Source of the DNA: an uncultured Monoglobus sp.
Lineage (GTDB): Bacteria > Bacillota > Clostridia > Monoglobales > Monoglobaceae
DNA length: 53,814 nucleotides
Direction: 5' to 3'
NCBI GenBank assembly: GCA_947630505.1
Contig: CANRHV010000012.1
Span: forward strand, 1 to 53,814
In this document: piece after piece, positions 16,717-23,855 of the stretch
Numbering within the stretch: position 1 is the stretch's first letter
How the letters are laid out: every line of letters starts with the position of its first letter
Program-made: the position numbers and the translations under genes
The notes under the pieces: generated by a model
Seen by the model: only the letters and a program-made list of their open reading frames with translations
Database searches by the model: none
Told to the model about the DNA's origin: nothing

Positions 16717-18714
16717 TTAGAAGAAATAATACGCGATTATGTTCTCTATGGGGTTTTCGGAGTCGGTTTTTTTGTCTCTCAGGCTGCCCATTGAAAGCTC
16801 GTACGCCTGGATCAGTCCCAGTGCGTGCTCGGGCTCGGCGGCTCTGTCGGGGTCGGCCGCGAAATCAGTCGGCATATAGCACGAAACATACGGCTCTATC
16901 TCGCTCTTTTGTATCTGCTTGTCCGATCCCGCGATCGACTTGCCGCTTCTTATATAATCCGCGGTTATGCTCAGCGCTTCGCCCTCGGTCATAGGCTCGT
17001 CTGTGCCCGAAGCGTCGGCCGCGGCGATATCACCCTGCCCGGCGGCCTTGCCGAGCATTTTTAAAAACTCGCCTTTGGTAACGGTCTCGGGAGCCGCTTC
17101 ATCAATAATATCAAGCTCTTTCAGATACTCTCCTGTCTCGGAAAACGCCTCGTCGGCCATATCGACCATCGGAACCGTCACGGGCTCCTCCGCCACGTCG
17201 GCCAGCACCTTGTAACCCGAAACCGGCAGGCTGACAAGCAGCCGTCCGTCTTTTGAGTTTATATCGGTATACGGGCCCGCTATAACCTCTCCGCGCGCGT
17301 CGGCAAGATACATGCCGCCGTCCTCCGCGCGGAACGTGAAAAACACTCTGTCCGAAAGATCGATCACGCGGCAGCCCGAAAGACTGTCGCTCTCCCATGT
17401 CGGCTCGATTATAATATTTCCCGCGTTGTCGGTCACTCCGATTTTTCCGTCCTTCATTACAAACGGGAAACTTATTTCGTCATATTCGCGGGGCAGGATC
17501 TCCCGTCCGTCGGTTCCTATCAGGCCCCATCTGCCGCTGTCGCAGACCCTTATCGTGCCGCAGCTTACGCTCATATCTCCCGCGTCGACGGCGGCTAAAA
17601 AATTCCCGTCTGTGTCGAACATGTCAAATCCCGACAACACTGTGCCGTCGGGCGTCTCGGTCATCTCGCTTCCTCTGCGGCCGGCAAAGAACACGGGCCG
17701 AGCCTCCGCTCCGTCTGCCCAAACCAACGCGAGCCGCTCGCCGCCGACACCGACATAATTCAGCGAATAATATTCGCTTCCGTCCAGTATAACATCGCCC
17801 TTTGAGTCTATCAGCATATCGGTCTCGCCGTCTATTGTTTTCTCGCCGCTTGCGCTTTCGGAATACGTCAGCATAGCCGCGAGAAATCTGTCGTCACGCA
17901 CCATTTCTATTCCCGCGCAGCCGCTAAGCTCAAGCAGGAGACCGCCCTCGCTGTCATACAGCTTGGACACGAATTCATTTTCGTTTGTGACCGTGAAATA
18001 TTCGTTGCTGAGTATCTTGATCGTGTCGGTCGTCAGCGGAATGATCTCCTCGCCGCTTCTCAGGTCAAGCACCGTGTAGCCGTAGTCTCTGCCGACCACG
18101 GTAGTATCGCAGGAGTAATCGCTGTCGAACTCCGCCAGCTGAGACCTGGAAAACGCCGAAACATAATCGTATTTCGGCTCGATAATAACTTGTCCGTCCT
18201 TGGCAGCGTAGCCGTAGTTGCCGCTGAAATCCATAATACGAATTATTCCGTTTATCTCGCAGACCTCGTTATACCGAGGCGTGATCAAAAGCCCGCCGTC
18301 TGATTTGCTGACGGCGCCCCACATGCCGTCCCTTTTGACCGAAACGGTCTCGGGATCGGACTCAAAATCACCCTGGAGCGAGGCGGACGCGCCGCTCTGC
18401 TTGGGATTCTCGCTTCCCAGTGAGGCGAGCAGCCTGCCGACGGGTGTATTGAGCTGAATATCGTCCCACTCGTTTTCGCAAATTATGTCATCGCCTATTT
18501 TGAGGCCGTATTTTCCGTCCTCGCCTTGCGTGAAAATCGGCTCCGCGGCCTTTTCCTCGATATAACGCTCGGCGTTGACAAGATTGACGCTGCCGCCGCG
18601 GCTCAGGCTGCACTCTATATATCTGTCGGCCTCGGAGCCCGCGAACGCCGGGACAGCCGCCGCGACCGCCAGCGCCAGCGCGGACGCCGCCGCGATAAGT
18701 TTTTTGAATCTCAT
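16717..18714 (-). CDS. Secreted WG-repeat protein of the BlaI/M56 operon
   Basis: A 665-residue exported protein with a signal peptide ending VPAFA (residue 25 or so). It contains at least five degenerate WG/KWG beta-repeats: for example DGMWGAVSKSDGGLLITPRYN, GNYGYAAKDGQVIIEPKYD, GRWGLIGTDGREILPREYD and DGKIGVTDNAGNIIIEPTW. The last 150 residues contain an SLH-like stretch (YLKELDIID then VTKGEFLKMLGKAAG), perhaps for cell-wall contact. It is the last gene of the operon, 15 bases after the M56 gene, with GGGGGTGA before its ATG. The function is unknown; the context suggests an envelope role sensed or induced through the BlaI/M56 pair. Confidence 0.8.
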   Translation of the reverse strand: MRFKKLIAAASALALAVAAAVPAFAGSEADRYIECSLSRGGSVNLVNAERYIEEKAAEPIFTQGEDGKYGLKIGDDIICENEWDDIQLNTPVGRLLASLGSENPKQSGASASLQGDFESDPETVSVKRDGMWGAVSKSDGGLLITPRYNEVCEINGIIRIMDFSGNYGYAAKDGQVIIEPKYDYVSAFSRSQLAEFDSDYSCDTTVVGRDYGYTVLDLRSGEEIIPLTTDTIKILSNEYFTVTNENEFVSKLYDSEGGLLLELSGCAGIEMVRDDRFLAAMLTYSESASGEKTIDGETDMLIDSKGDVILDGSEYYSLNYVGVGGERLALVWADGAEARPVFFAGRRGSEMTETPDGTVLSGFDMFDTDGNFLAAVDAGDMSVSCGTIRVCDSGRWGLIGTDGREILPREYDEISFPFVMKDGKIGVTDNAGNIIIEPTWESDSLSGCRVIDLSDRVFFTFRAEDGGMYLADARGEVIAGPYTDINSKDGRLLVSLPVSGYKVLADVAEEPVTVPMVDMADEAFSETGEYLKELDIIDEAAPETVTKGEFLKMLGKAAGQGDIAAADASGTDEPMTEGEALSITADYIRSGKSIAGSDKQIQKSEIEPYVSCYMPTDFAADPDRAAEPEHALGLIQAYELSMGSLRDKKTDSENPIENIIAYYFF

Positions 18715-18729
18715 ATCGGCTCACCCCCC

Positions 18730-20400
18730 TCAGTAATATAATATCTCTGCCCTGGCGGACGTGTGTATTTCAAGAGTATAGCTTCCGTTCGGACTGAGAC
18801 CTTTTATCGTGTATGAATTGTAGGCTCTGGGTGTAAAATATATTCTGTTGAGCGTATCGCCCGAGCCGGAGACGACACGCGCTCCTATCATATCCGAAGT
18901 GCGGCTGTCGATATAGAAATTGATCGTTCCGTCGGCGCCGCTTTTAACGCTTATGTTGTTGTCTCCCGCTGTTACGGTCCGACGTTTGGCGCCGGGGTGC
19001 TCGCTCTCCACGTCGTCGATCGTGGTGCCGGGCAGCAGGTCGTTTCTGGACGCGAAAACCGAGTCCGCGTCGTCCCGCGTTTGGGTCTCCGCGTCGGCCC
19101 CTGACTCTATAACCGTTGTGCGTTCCTCGGGTCGGGAGCCGTCCGCGGTTTGCGGAACCGTCTCCCACGTATGCGCGGAAATGTCCGCCGCGCCCGAATC
19201 CGAGCCCGAACGCGCTTGGCCGCCGCCCGGGTCGGAAATCGTTTGTTTGACCGACGCTTCCTCATAATACGGCTCTTCAGCCGTTTCGTCGATAAAAGCA
19301 TAGAGCTCGGTCTCGCGCTGAGGTTCGCTCTCGGCGATTATCGGCTCCCGCGGCGAAAACTCGCGCTCGTCGGGCGAAAAATTTTTGGCTATCCCTCCGA
19401 ACAGCGGCTCGGGCTGCAGCGCCTCGGGAAGCTTGGCGTTGGTAAGCCCGGTGAAGCCCAACACAAGAACGGCCGTCACTCCGATAATTCGCAGCGCGGC
19501 GCAGGGCCGTTTGAATTTTGAAATTTTAATTATCCTGCGGCGCAGATTGCTTTTTCTGTCGGCCATGCCCATAACGGCGCCGAACCTTTGAATCGAGAGC
19601 CGCGCCGAGGTGTTTATCAGCGCTCTGCCGTAGTCCTTGTTCTCGCCCGCGCCGATGTACATCATGACTTTCTCGTCGGTGGCAAGCTCCGCGTCGCGCA
19701 TGGCGCAGGCCGTGAAGTGCCACACAAGCGGGTTAAACCAATGAAGGCTGCGCACGATGATCACCAGATATTTATATAGAATATCGCGGCGCTTCATGTG
19801 GCACAGCTCATGCATTAATATGTACTTTATTTCCTCGTCGGGAAAGGCGCGGACTTCCTCGGTGAGCAGGATCTTGGGCCTAAAAAACCCGATCAGCGCC
19901 GGGGTCTTAAAGCGCGTCTGGAACACATACGAAACGCGGCGGCTTACGCGGAGCCGCGTTGAGCATTCATCAAGTATTTTCGATATCCTGCCGTCACCGC
20001 CCGAAGGGCGCAGACTCATTTGTATCTGCATGATGATCTGGGGCGCCGCGAACCACAGGAAAACAGCCGCGCACACAACAAGCCAGATCACGGCGCAAAT
20101 CGACACAACAGGCACGCCGACAGGCGCTGCAGCGGATACTCCCGCGCTCTCAAGGACGCGGCTGCCCGTTTCCAAATTCGCCGTCTCCACGCCGCCGGGC
20201 AGCAGATTGAACATGCTGAATCGGCTTTCGGGCGCGAAAGGCAACAAAAACCTAACGGTCACTATAACCCAGAACATGAACATCGCCGAGGCGGGCAGCT
20301 GTTTTTTCAAAAGCTTGCCCAACGCCCAGACTATGGCGCCCATGATAGTGCCGTACAGAGCCGCGCTTAGACACAGCAAAAAAAGTTGTTTTATAATCAT
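18730..20400 (-). CDS. BlaR1/MecR1-type M56 membrane metalloprotease without penicillin-binding domain
   Basis: A 556-residue membrane protein. Several N-terminal transmembrane helices surround a zinc protease domain with HELCH (His197-Glu198, His201) and the downstream RDAELATDEKVM glutamate, as in BlaR1/MecR1. A final helix lies near residues 305-325 (RIIGVTAVLVLGFTGLTNA). The remaining 230 residues are outside and low-complexity (Glu/Ser/Arg/Asp), ending in a small FN3-like beta domain; the beta-lactam-binding serine domain of true BlaR1 is absent. ATG 20400 is chosen with AGGTGA before it; GTG 20409 is the alternative. It would cleave or inactivate the BlaI-type repressor encoded just upstream. 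The signal sensed is unknown. Confidence 0.88.
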   Translation of the reverse strand: MIIKQLFLLCLSAALYGTIMGAIVWALGKLLKKQLPASAMFMFWVIVTVRFLLPFAPESRFSMFNLLPGGVETANLETGSRVLESAGVSAAAPVGVPVVSICAVIWLVVCAAVFLWFAAPQIIMQIQMSLRPSGGDGRISKILDECSTRLRVSRRVSYVFQTRFKTPALIGFFRPKILLTEEVRAFPDEEIKYILMHELCHMKRRDILYKYLVIIVRSLHWFNPLVWHFTACAMRDAELATDEKVMMYIGAGENKDYGRALINTSARLSIQRFGAVMGMADRKSNLRRRIIKISKFKRPCAALRIIGVTAVLVLGFTGLTNAKLPEALQPEPLFGGIAKNFSPDEREFSPREPIIAESEPQRETELYAFIDETAEEPYYEEASVKQTISDPGGGQARSGSDSGAADISAHTWETVPQTADGSRPEERTTVIESGADAETQTRDDADSVFASRNDLLPGTTIDDVESEHPGAKRRTVTAGDNNISVKSGADGTINFYIDSRTSDMIGARVVSGSGDTLNRIYFTPRAYNSYTIKGLSPNGSYTLEIHTSARAEILYY

Positions 20401-20418
20401 ATCATTCACCTAATAAAA

Positions 20419-20787
20419 TTATCCCTCAAGAATTTTTTTGAGCTCGTCGATCTCTTCCTTGTCAAGATCGTTGTCTTTGATGAATCCGGTCAACATCATG
20501 TTGAGCGAACCGTCATACATCTTGTTGATGAAATTCTTGGTGGCATTTGACTTGTACTCCTCCTCGTCGATCGCCGCCGAATAACGGAACGCGCGTCCGT
20601 TGATCTTCTCGATCGAAAGAGCTTTTTTGGCGACAAGACGGTTAATAAACGTTCTTATCGTTTTGTCGTTCCAGTCGTTGGTCTCGGAGACTATGTTAAC
20701 TATCTCGGTTCCCATAAGACTGCCGTGCTTCCACAGCACATTCATGACCTCAAGCTCCGCCGGAGAAATTTGCGGTAATTTTGACAT
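20419..20787 (-). CDS. BlaI/MecI/CopY-family transcriptional repressor
   Basis: A 122-residue winged-helix repressor: ISPAELEVMNVLWKHG at the N-terminus, the recognition region NDWNDKTIRTFINRLVAKKAL, and a C-terminal dimerisation helix region (residues 80-122). It is the first gene of the operon and carries AAAGGAG before the ATG. A BlaI-box lies in its own promoter, so it most likely represses itself, the M56 protease and the WG-repeat protein until the protease is triggered. Confidence 0.93.
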   Translation of the reverse strand: MSKLPQISPAELEVMNVLWKHGSLMGTEIVNIVSETNDWNDKTIRTFINRLVAKKALSIEKINGRAFRYSAAIDEEEYKSNATKNFINKMYDGSLNMMLTGFIKDNDLDKEEIDELKKILEG

Positions 20788-20866
20788 GATAACTCTCCTT
20801 TCACTGATTTAATTATATTTTTTTATTATAATTTTATCTAATTACGAGCGTAAACCTCACATTACT

Positions 20867-20895
20867 ATCTTACACTTGTAGTAACCATTTGTCAA
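20867..20895 (-). promoter_or_regulatory. BlaI-type operator-promoter
   Basis: On the minus strand: TTGACA (20890-20895), a 17-base spacer, and TAAGAT (20867-20872). The spacer contains TACAAGTGTA (20871-20880), which matches the TACAnnTGTA core bound by BlaI/MecI. It is also flanked by TTACTA/TAGTAA arms. This placement blocks RNA polymerase when the repressor is bound. Confidence 0.8.
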
Positions 20896-20973
20896 GCATT
20901 TTTTCAAAATTTTTTAAATTATTGAAAAATATCCAAAAAATCGGCGCCGCTACGGCATTATCGGACGCGTATA

Positions 20974-20989
20974 TTGTAAAATATTACAA
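20974..20989. promoter_or_regulatory. Inverted repeat upstream of the sirtuin promoter
   Basis: TTGTAA (20974-20979) and TTACAA (20984-20989) separated by four bases, 26 bases upstream of the -35 box of the sirtuin gene. It may bind a regulator, for example the MocR-type protein of the same operon. This is an inference. Confidence 0.35.
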
Positions 20990-21014
20990 ATTTTCATTAA
21001 ACTCGCAAAGGGTA

Positions 21015-21072
21015 TTGACTGTTTTAGTTTTTTGGTGTATTATATTAATGTCAATTTAATAAAATTGGCATT
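21015..21072 (+). promoter_or_regulatory. Promoter of the sirtuin-MocR operon with a start-site inverted repeat
   Basis: TTGACT (21015-21020), a 17-base spacer, and TATTAT (21038-21043). The sequence AATGTCAATTT (21047-21057) and AAATTGGCATT (21062-21072) form an 11-base inverted repeat with one mismatch, covering the expected transcription start, a position suited to a repressor. Confidence 0.6.
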
Positions 21073-21114
21073 ACATTTTAATGAAACCTTAAATATTAAA
21101 ATTTTCTTCGGATT

Positions 21115-21152
21115 GGGGCAATGCCGCCTGGGGGTGTTGCCCCTCTTTCTTT
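21115..21152 (+). terminator. Terminator-like hairpin in the sirtuin leader (possible attenuator)
   Basis: GGGGCAA (21115-21121) pairs with TTGCCCC (21137-21143), followed by TCTTTCTTT. It lies between the promoter and the ribosome binding site of the sirtuin gene, so it could terminate transcripts early. No competing antiterminator was worked out. Confidence 0.45.
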
Positions 21153-21173
21153 AAATCAAAAGGAGATGTCTTT

Positions 21174-21917
21174 ATGAGCGAAAGCGCTAAACTTCTTGCG
21201 GAGGCAATAAAAAAATCAAATAACATGGTATTTTTCGGAGGCGCGGGCGTTTCCACCGAGAGCGGGATCCCCGATTTCCGCAGCAGCGGCGGAATTTACA
21301 ATCAGAAATACCGCTATCCTCCGGAGCAGATCGTGAGCCACACCTTTTTTGTGTACAGCCCCGAGATATTTTTCGAATTTTACAAAGAAAAAATGATATA
21401 CGAGGACGCGAAGCCCAACAAGGCGCATATCGCGCTGGCGGAGCTTGAGAATATGGGCAAGCTCAAGGCGGTCATAACCCAGAACATCGACGGCCTGCAC
21501 CAGGCGGCGGGCAGCAAAAACGTGTTCGAGCTCCACGGCAGCATACATCGCAACTACTGCACAAAATGCGGAACTTTTTACGGTCTTGACGCGATCGTGA
21601 ACTCAAAAGAGGTCATACCCAAATGCGAAAAATGCGGAGCGATAATAAAGCCCGACGTTGTGCTCTACGAGGAAGGCCTCGATGGAAAGGTCATAGACGG
21701 CTCGGTGCGTGCGATACGCAAGGCCGACACCATGATAATCGGCGGTACATCGCTCAACGTGTACCCCGCCGCGGGACTTATCCACGATTTTTCGGGCCAC
21801 ACTCTTATACTGATAAACAAGAGCGCCACCCCCGCAGACTCCCGCGCAGACATAGTGATCCGCGAGCCCATAGGCGAAGTCATGGGCGAGGCGATGGATA
21901 TCGTGAAAAACGGTTAA
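21174..21917 (+). CDS. cobB: Sirtuin NAD-dependent protein deacylase
   Basis: A 247-residue Sir2-family enzyme that removes acyl groups from lysine, consuming NAD. Motifs: [14 protein letters not shown] (NAD site), [12 protein letters not shown], catalytic His121 (ELHGS), zinc ligands Cys129, Cys132, Cys151 and Cys154, and [19 protein letters not shown] 8 bases upstream of the ATG defines the start. It is followed after 14 bases by a MocR-type regulator, an uncommon neighbour. A terminator-like hairpin in its leader hints at attenuation. Confidence 0.95.
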   Translation: MSESAKLLAEAIKKSNNMVFFGGAGVSTESGIPDFRSSGGIYNQKYRYPPEQIVSHTFFVYSPEIFFEFYKEKMIYEDAKPNKAHIALAELENMGKLKAVITQNIDGLHQAAGSKNVFELHGSIHRNYCTKCGTFYGLDAIVNSKEVIPKCEKCGAIIKPDVVLYEEGLDGKVIDGSVRAIRKADTMIIGGTSLNVYPAAGLIHDFSGHTLILINKSATPADSRADIVIREPIGEVMGEAMDIVKNG

Positions 21918-21931
21918 CGCGGAATTTAAGT

Positions 21932-23299
21932 ATGATCTACATTAATTTTGACAAGTCCTCGGGCGAGCCGCTTTATATACAGGCGTTCACCCAATTGGCA
22001 GACAAGATAAATCACGGCGAGATCGAGCCGGGCTCAAAGCTGCCGTCGCAGCGACAAATGGCGAGGGATATGAGCGTGTCGGTCAACACGATAACAAACG
22101 CTTATAACATGCTGGCGCAGTACGGATATGTCTCGGCGGCCGAGCGCTCGGGCTATTATGTCAAGAGCGCGGAAAAGGCCGCAGACGTGCCCGACCGTTT
22201 GTGGCGCAGCAATGCGCCTTATGTTTATAACTTCAGCCGAAACGGAACCGATCTGAGTATTCCCTCGGCTTTTCGCCGCGCCTACAGACAGACCGCGAGG
22301 CTTGACGAAAACAAATTCACATATCCCGACTATAACGGCGACTATGACCTGCGCAAGCAGATCTCATACATGCTGAACAAAACACAGGGGATAAAGGCGA
22401 GCCCTGTTCAGATAATAATAGGCACCGATATAACACGGCTTTTGGACTGCCTAATGCGCGTTATCGGCGGCGAGGCGGTTTTCGGACTCGAAAATCCCGC
22501 CTACAATAAAATAGCTCAGTTTATGAACCTGGGAGCCCACAAGATGAATTATCTCAATATCCCGGAGAGCGGCATAAATGCCGAAGCTCTCAAAAACTTT
22601 GACGCCGATGTTCTCTTCCTGATGCCTTTCCACCACTATCCGCTCTACTATAAAATGGACCACGAGCAAAAGCGCGCGGTCCTTGACCGGGCGGGAGACA
22701 AGAGATACATAATAGAATATAACTACGATATGGACTTTGTTTACTCAAATCCGTCGGAGCCGCTTTTCTCAATGACCGAAAACAAAAACGTTATTTTCGC
22801 GGGGGACTTTACGCGGACCGTCTCGCCCTCTCTGAGCGCCGCGTACATGGTGCTGCCCGAGTTTATGCTGGCAAAATGGAAAAGAGTGTTCTACACCTAT
22901 CATTCATGCGTCGGCAGGCAGGATCAGGCGTTTATCACCGAGATCATAAGGGACGGCAGCTATTACTCAAACATAAACCGCCTGCGCAGAATATACAAGA
23001 AAAAAAGGGACCTGCTGATCGGCGCGATAAAGCGTCATCCGTTCGGCAAAAACATTGAGATCTTAAACGCCGAGTGCGGCACGACGCTGCTGCTCAGGCC
23101 GCTCATTGACGCGGACGAGGAATTTTTGATCGACATCGCCCATCAAAACGGCGTTAAGCTCTCATTCATCAAAAACGCCCTCGAAAAGCCCAACCCGATA
23201 ATCTCGGACAGGCTGTTTATCTTAGGTTTCGGCGAGCTCTCGGACGAGGACATAGTCCTCGGAGCAAACAAACTCCTGGATATATGGTCCTCAATTTAA
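21932..23299 (+). CDS. MocR-type (GntR/aminotransferase-fold) regulator lacking the PLP lysine
   Basis: A 455-residue fusion of an N-terminal GntR winged helix (about residues 1-75: PLYIQAFTQLADKINHGEIEPGSKLPSQRQMARDMSVSVNTITNAYNML) with a fold-type-I aminotransferase-like domain. In the family the cofactor lysine lies in a GTFSK motif; here it reads GDFTR, so the position is Arg295. The Asp that contacts the pyridine nitrogen is Tyr263 (IEYNYD instead of EDDYD). The domain therefore probably cannot hold PLP in the usual way. The start ATG has only a weak GGAA site and may be coupled to the sirtuin. It may control this operon; the ligand is unknown. Confidence 0.87.
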   Translation: MIYINFDKSSGEPLYIQAFTQLADKINHGEIEPGSKLPSQRQMARDMSVSVNTITNAYNMLAQYGYVSAAERSGYYVKSAEKAADVPDRLWRSNAPYVYNFSRNGTDLSIPSAFRRAYRQTARLDENKFTYPDYNGDYDLRKQISYMLNKTQGIKASPVQIIIGTDITRLLDCLMRVIGGEAVFGLENPAYNKIAQFMNLGAHKMNYLNIPESGINAEALKNFDADVLFLMPFHHYPLYYKMDHEQKRAVLDRAGDKRYIIEYNYDMDFVYSNPSEPLFSMTENKNVIFAGDFTRTVSPSLSAAYMVLPEFMLAKWKRVFYTYHSCVGRQDQAFITEIIRDGSYYSNINRLRRIYKKKRDLLIGAIKRHPFGKNIEILNAECGTTLLLRPLIDADEEFLIDIAHQNGVKLSFIKNALEKPNPIISDRLFILGFGELSDEDIVLGANKLLDIWSSI

Positions 23300-23330
23300 A
23301 ATAACCGTGTTTGTGTAACCTAATTTTAAT

Positions 23331-23359
23331 TTGAAAATGTTGTAATATTGTGGTATTAT
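23331..23359 (+). promoter_or_regulatory. Promoter of the small peptide gene
   Basis: TTGAAA (23331-23336), a 17-base spacer, and TATTAT (23354-23359). A transcript from here would have a leader of about 155 bases with several hairpins: GCAG/CTGC near 23367, GCGG/CCGC near 23386, and the folded block 23456-23509. Confidence 0.7.
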
Positions 23360-23455
23360 GTAATTGGCAGTTTTTGCTGCAAGTGCGGTATATTCCGCGC
23401 GGAGAAACACTTTGATGTAAATAAAATATGTCAATTTAAAAGGCAGACATAGAAA

Positions 23456-23509
23456 CGTAAGGACGGTTGGCCGCTTCTTCTTTGCGAAACATAATCGTTT
23501 CAGCTTACG
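23456..23509 (+). promoter_or_regulatory. Structured leader before the small peptide gene
   Basis: CGTAAG (23456-23461) and CTTACG (23504-23509) close a domain containing the hairpin CGG-TTGG-CCG (23464-23473) and the hairpin GAAAC (23486-23490)/GTTTC (23497-23501). The closing stem ends one base before the AGGAGG site, so folding could affect access to it. No known riboswitch class was recognised. Confidence 0.5.
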
Positions 23510-23519
23510 AAGGAGGACG

Positions 23520-23609
23520 ATGCCTATGAAAAATTGGGCTTTAAAAGCAGCGGTAATGCTGTTTGTTATCGTTATAATACTTATAGCGTTTGCGCCTGTG
23601 GTGCAATAA
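23520..23609 (+). CDS. Small hydrophobic single-helix peptide, candidate type I toxin
   Basis: A 29-codon open frame (27 residues if the second ATG, at 23526, is used; that one lies 9 bases after a perfect AGGAGG at 23511-23516, a strong argument for it). The peptide has a short polar start (KNWALK), one hydrophobic helix (AAVMLFVIVIILIAFA) and ends in PVVQ. It has its own promoter and a structured leader, and its 3' end coincides with a terminator used by an opposing consensus promoter. This matches the plan of membrane-acting type I toxins such as Fst/Ldr, but there is no sequence match I can name. The toxic role is inferred. It is unrelated to the flanking regulator and pectate lyase genes. 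Confidence 0.6.
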   Translation: MPMKNWALKAAVMLFVIVIILIAFAPVVQ

Positions 23610-23704
23610 AAATAACAACCGATCCAAAGTTTAGCCGCCGAGGATCGGTTGATATTTAACCCATTCGAAGCGGTCAAACCGTTTTTACGCTCTGCCGTTT
23701 CTCT
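23610..23704 (-). ncRNA. Predicted convergent antisense RNA at the small peptide locus
   Basis: A consensus promoter on the minus strand (-35 TTGACA at 23734-23739, 17 bases, -10 TATAAT at 23711-23716) should start a transcript near 23704. It would run to the stem CAACCGATCC/GGATCGGTTG (23616-23625 with 23642-23651) and end in the T-rich tract complementary to 23605-23615. The resulting RNA of about 95 bases is complementary to the 3' end of the peptide mRNA if that mRNA reads into 23690. No protein frame explains this promoter. Confidence 0.6.
23616..23651. terminator. Shared terminator hairpin of the peptide gene and the opposing RNA
   Basis: A perfect 10-base-pair stem with a 16-base loop. 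The minus-strand product is followed by TTATTTTTATT, a good terminator tail; the plus-strand product by ATATTTA, a weaker one. A second plus-strand possibility is GCGGTCAAACCG followed by TTTTT at 23670-23686. Confidence 0.75.
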
Positions 23705-23710
23705 TTTATT

Positions 23711-23739
23711 ATTATATATTATTCTTTTGCTTTTGTCAA
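23711..23739 (-). promoter_or_regulatory. Consensus antisense promoter at the small peptide locus
   Basis: TTGACA (23734-23739), exactly 17 bases, TATAAT (23711-23716), read on the minus strand. It is the only promoter here matching both consensus hexamers without a coding gene downstream of it. Confidence 0.75.
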
Positions 23740-23771
23740 GAATTTTATTAAATCTGATTTAAAATTATTTT

Positions 23772-23804
23772 TCTGCTACCATAAAAATTTTTGTCATCTG
23801 CTAC
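23772..23804. repeat. Two TCTGCTAC direct repeats upstream of the pectate lyase pair
   Basis: TCTGCTAC at 23772-23779 and 23797-23804, 25 bases apart, just before the probable -10 TATAAT (23829-23834) whose -35 is poor. That arrangement suits an activator-dependent promoter. The regulator is unknown. Confidence 0.4.
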
Positions 23805-23855
23805 TTTACCCCCGGCTTAAAGTGCTTGTATAATAATATTATAGGGGGAATTTCT

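Noticed and set aside
18730-20400. BlaR1 as a beta-lactam resistance sensor
   Set aside because: The penicillin-binding serine domain is missing and no beta-lactamase is in the operon, so a beta-lactam role is not supported.
23291-23677. Minus-strand open frame of 128 codons across the small peptide locus
   Set aside because: No ribosome binding site, odd composition, and it runs through both promoters and the terminator hairpin; the peptide plus antisense RNA reading explains the region better.
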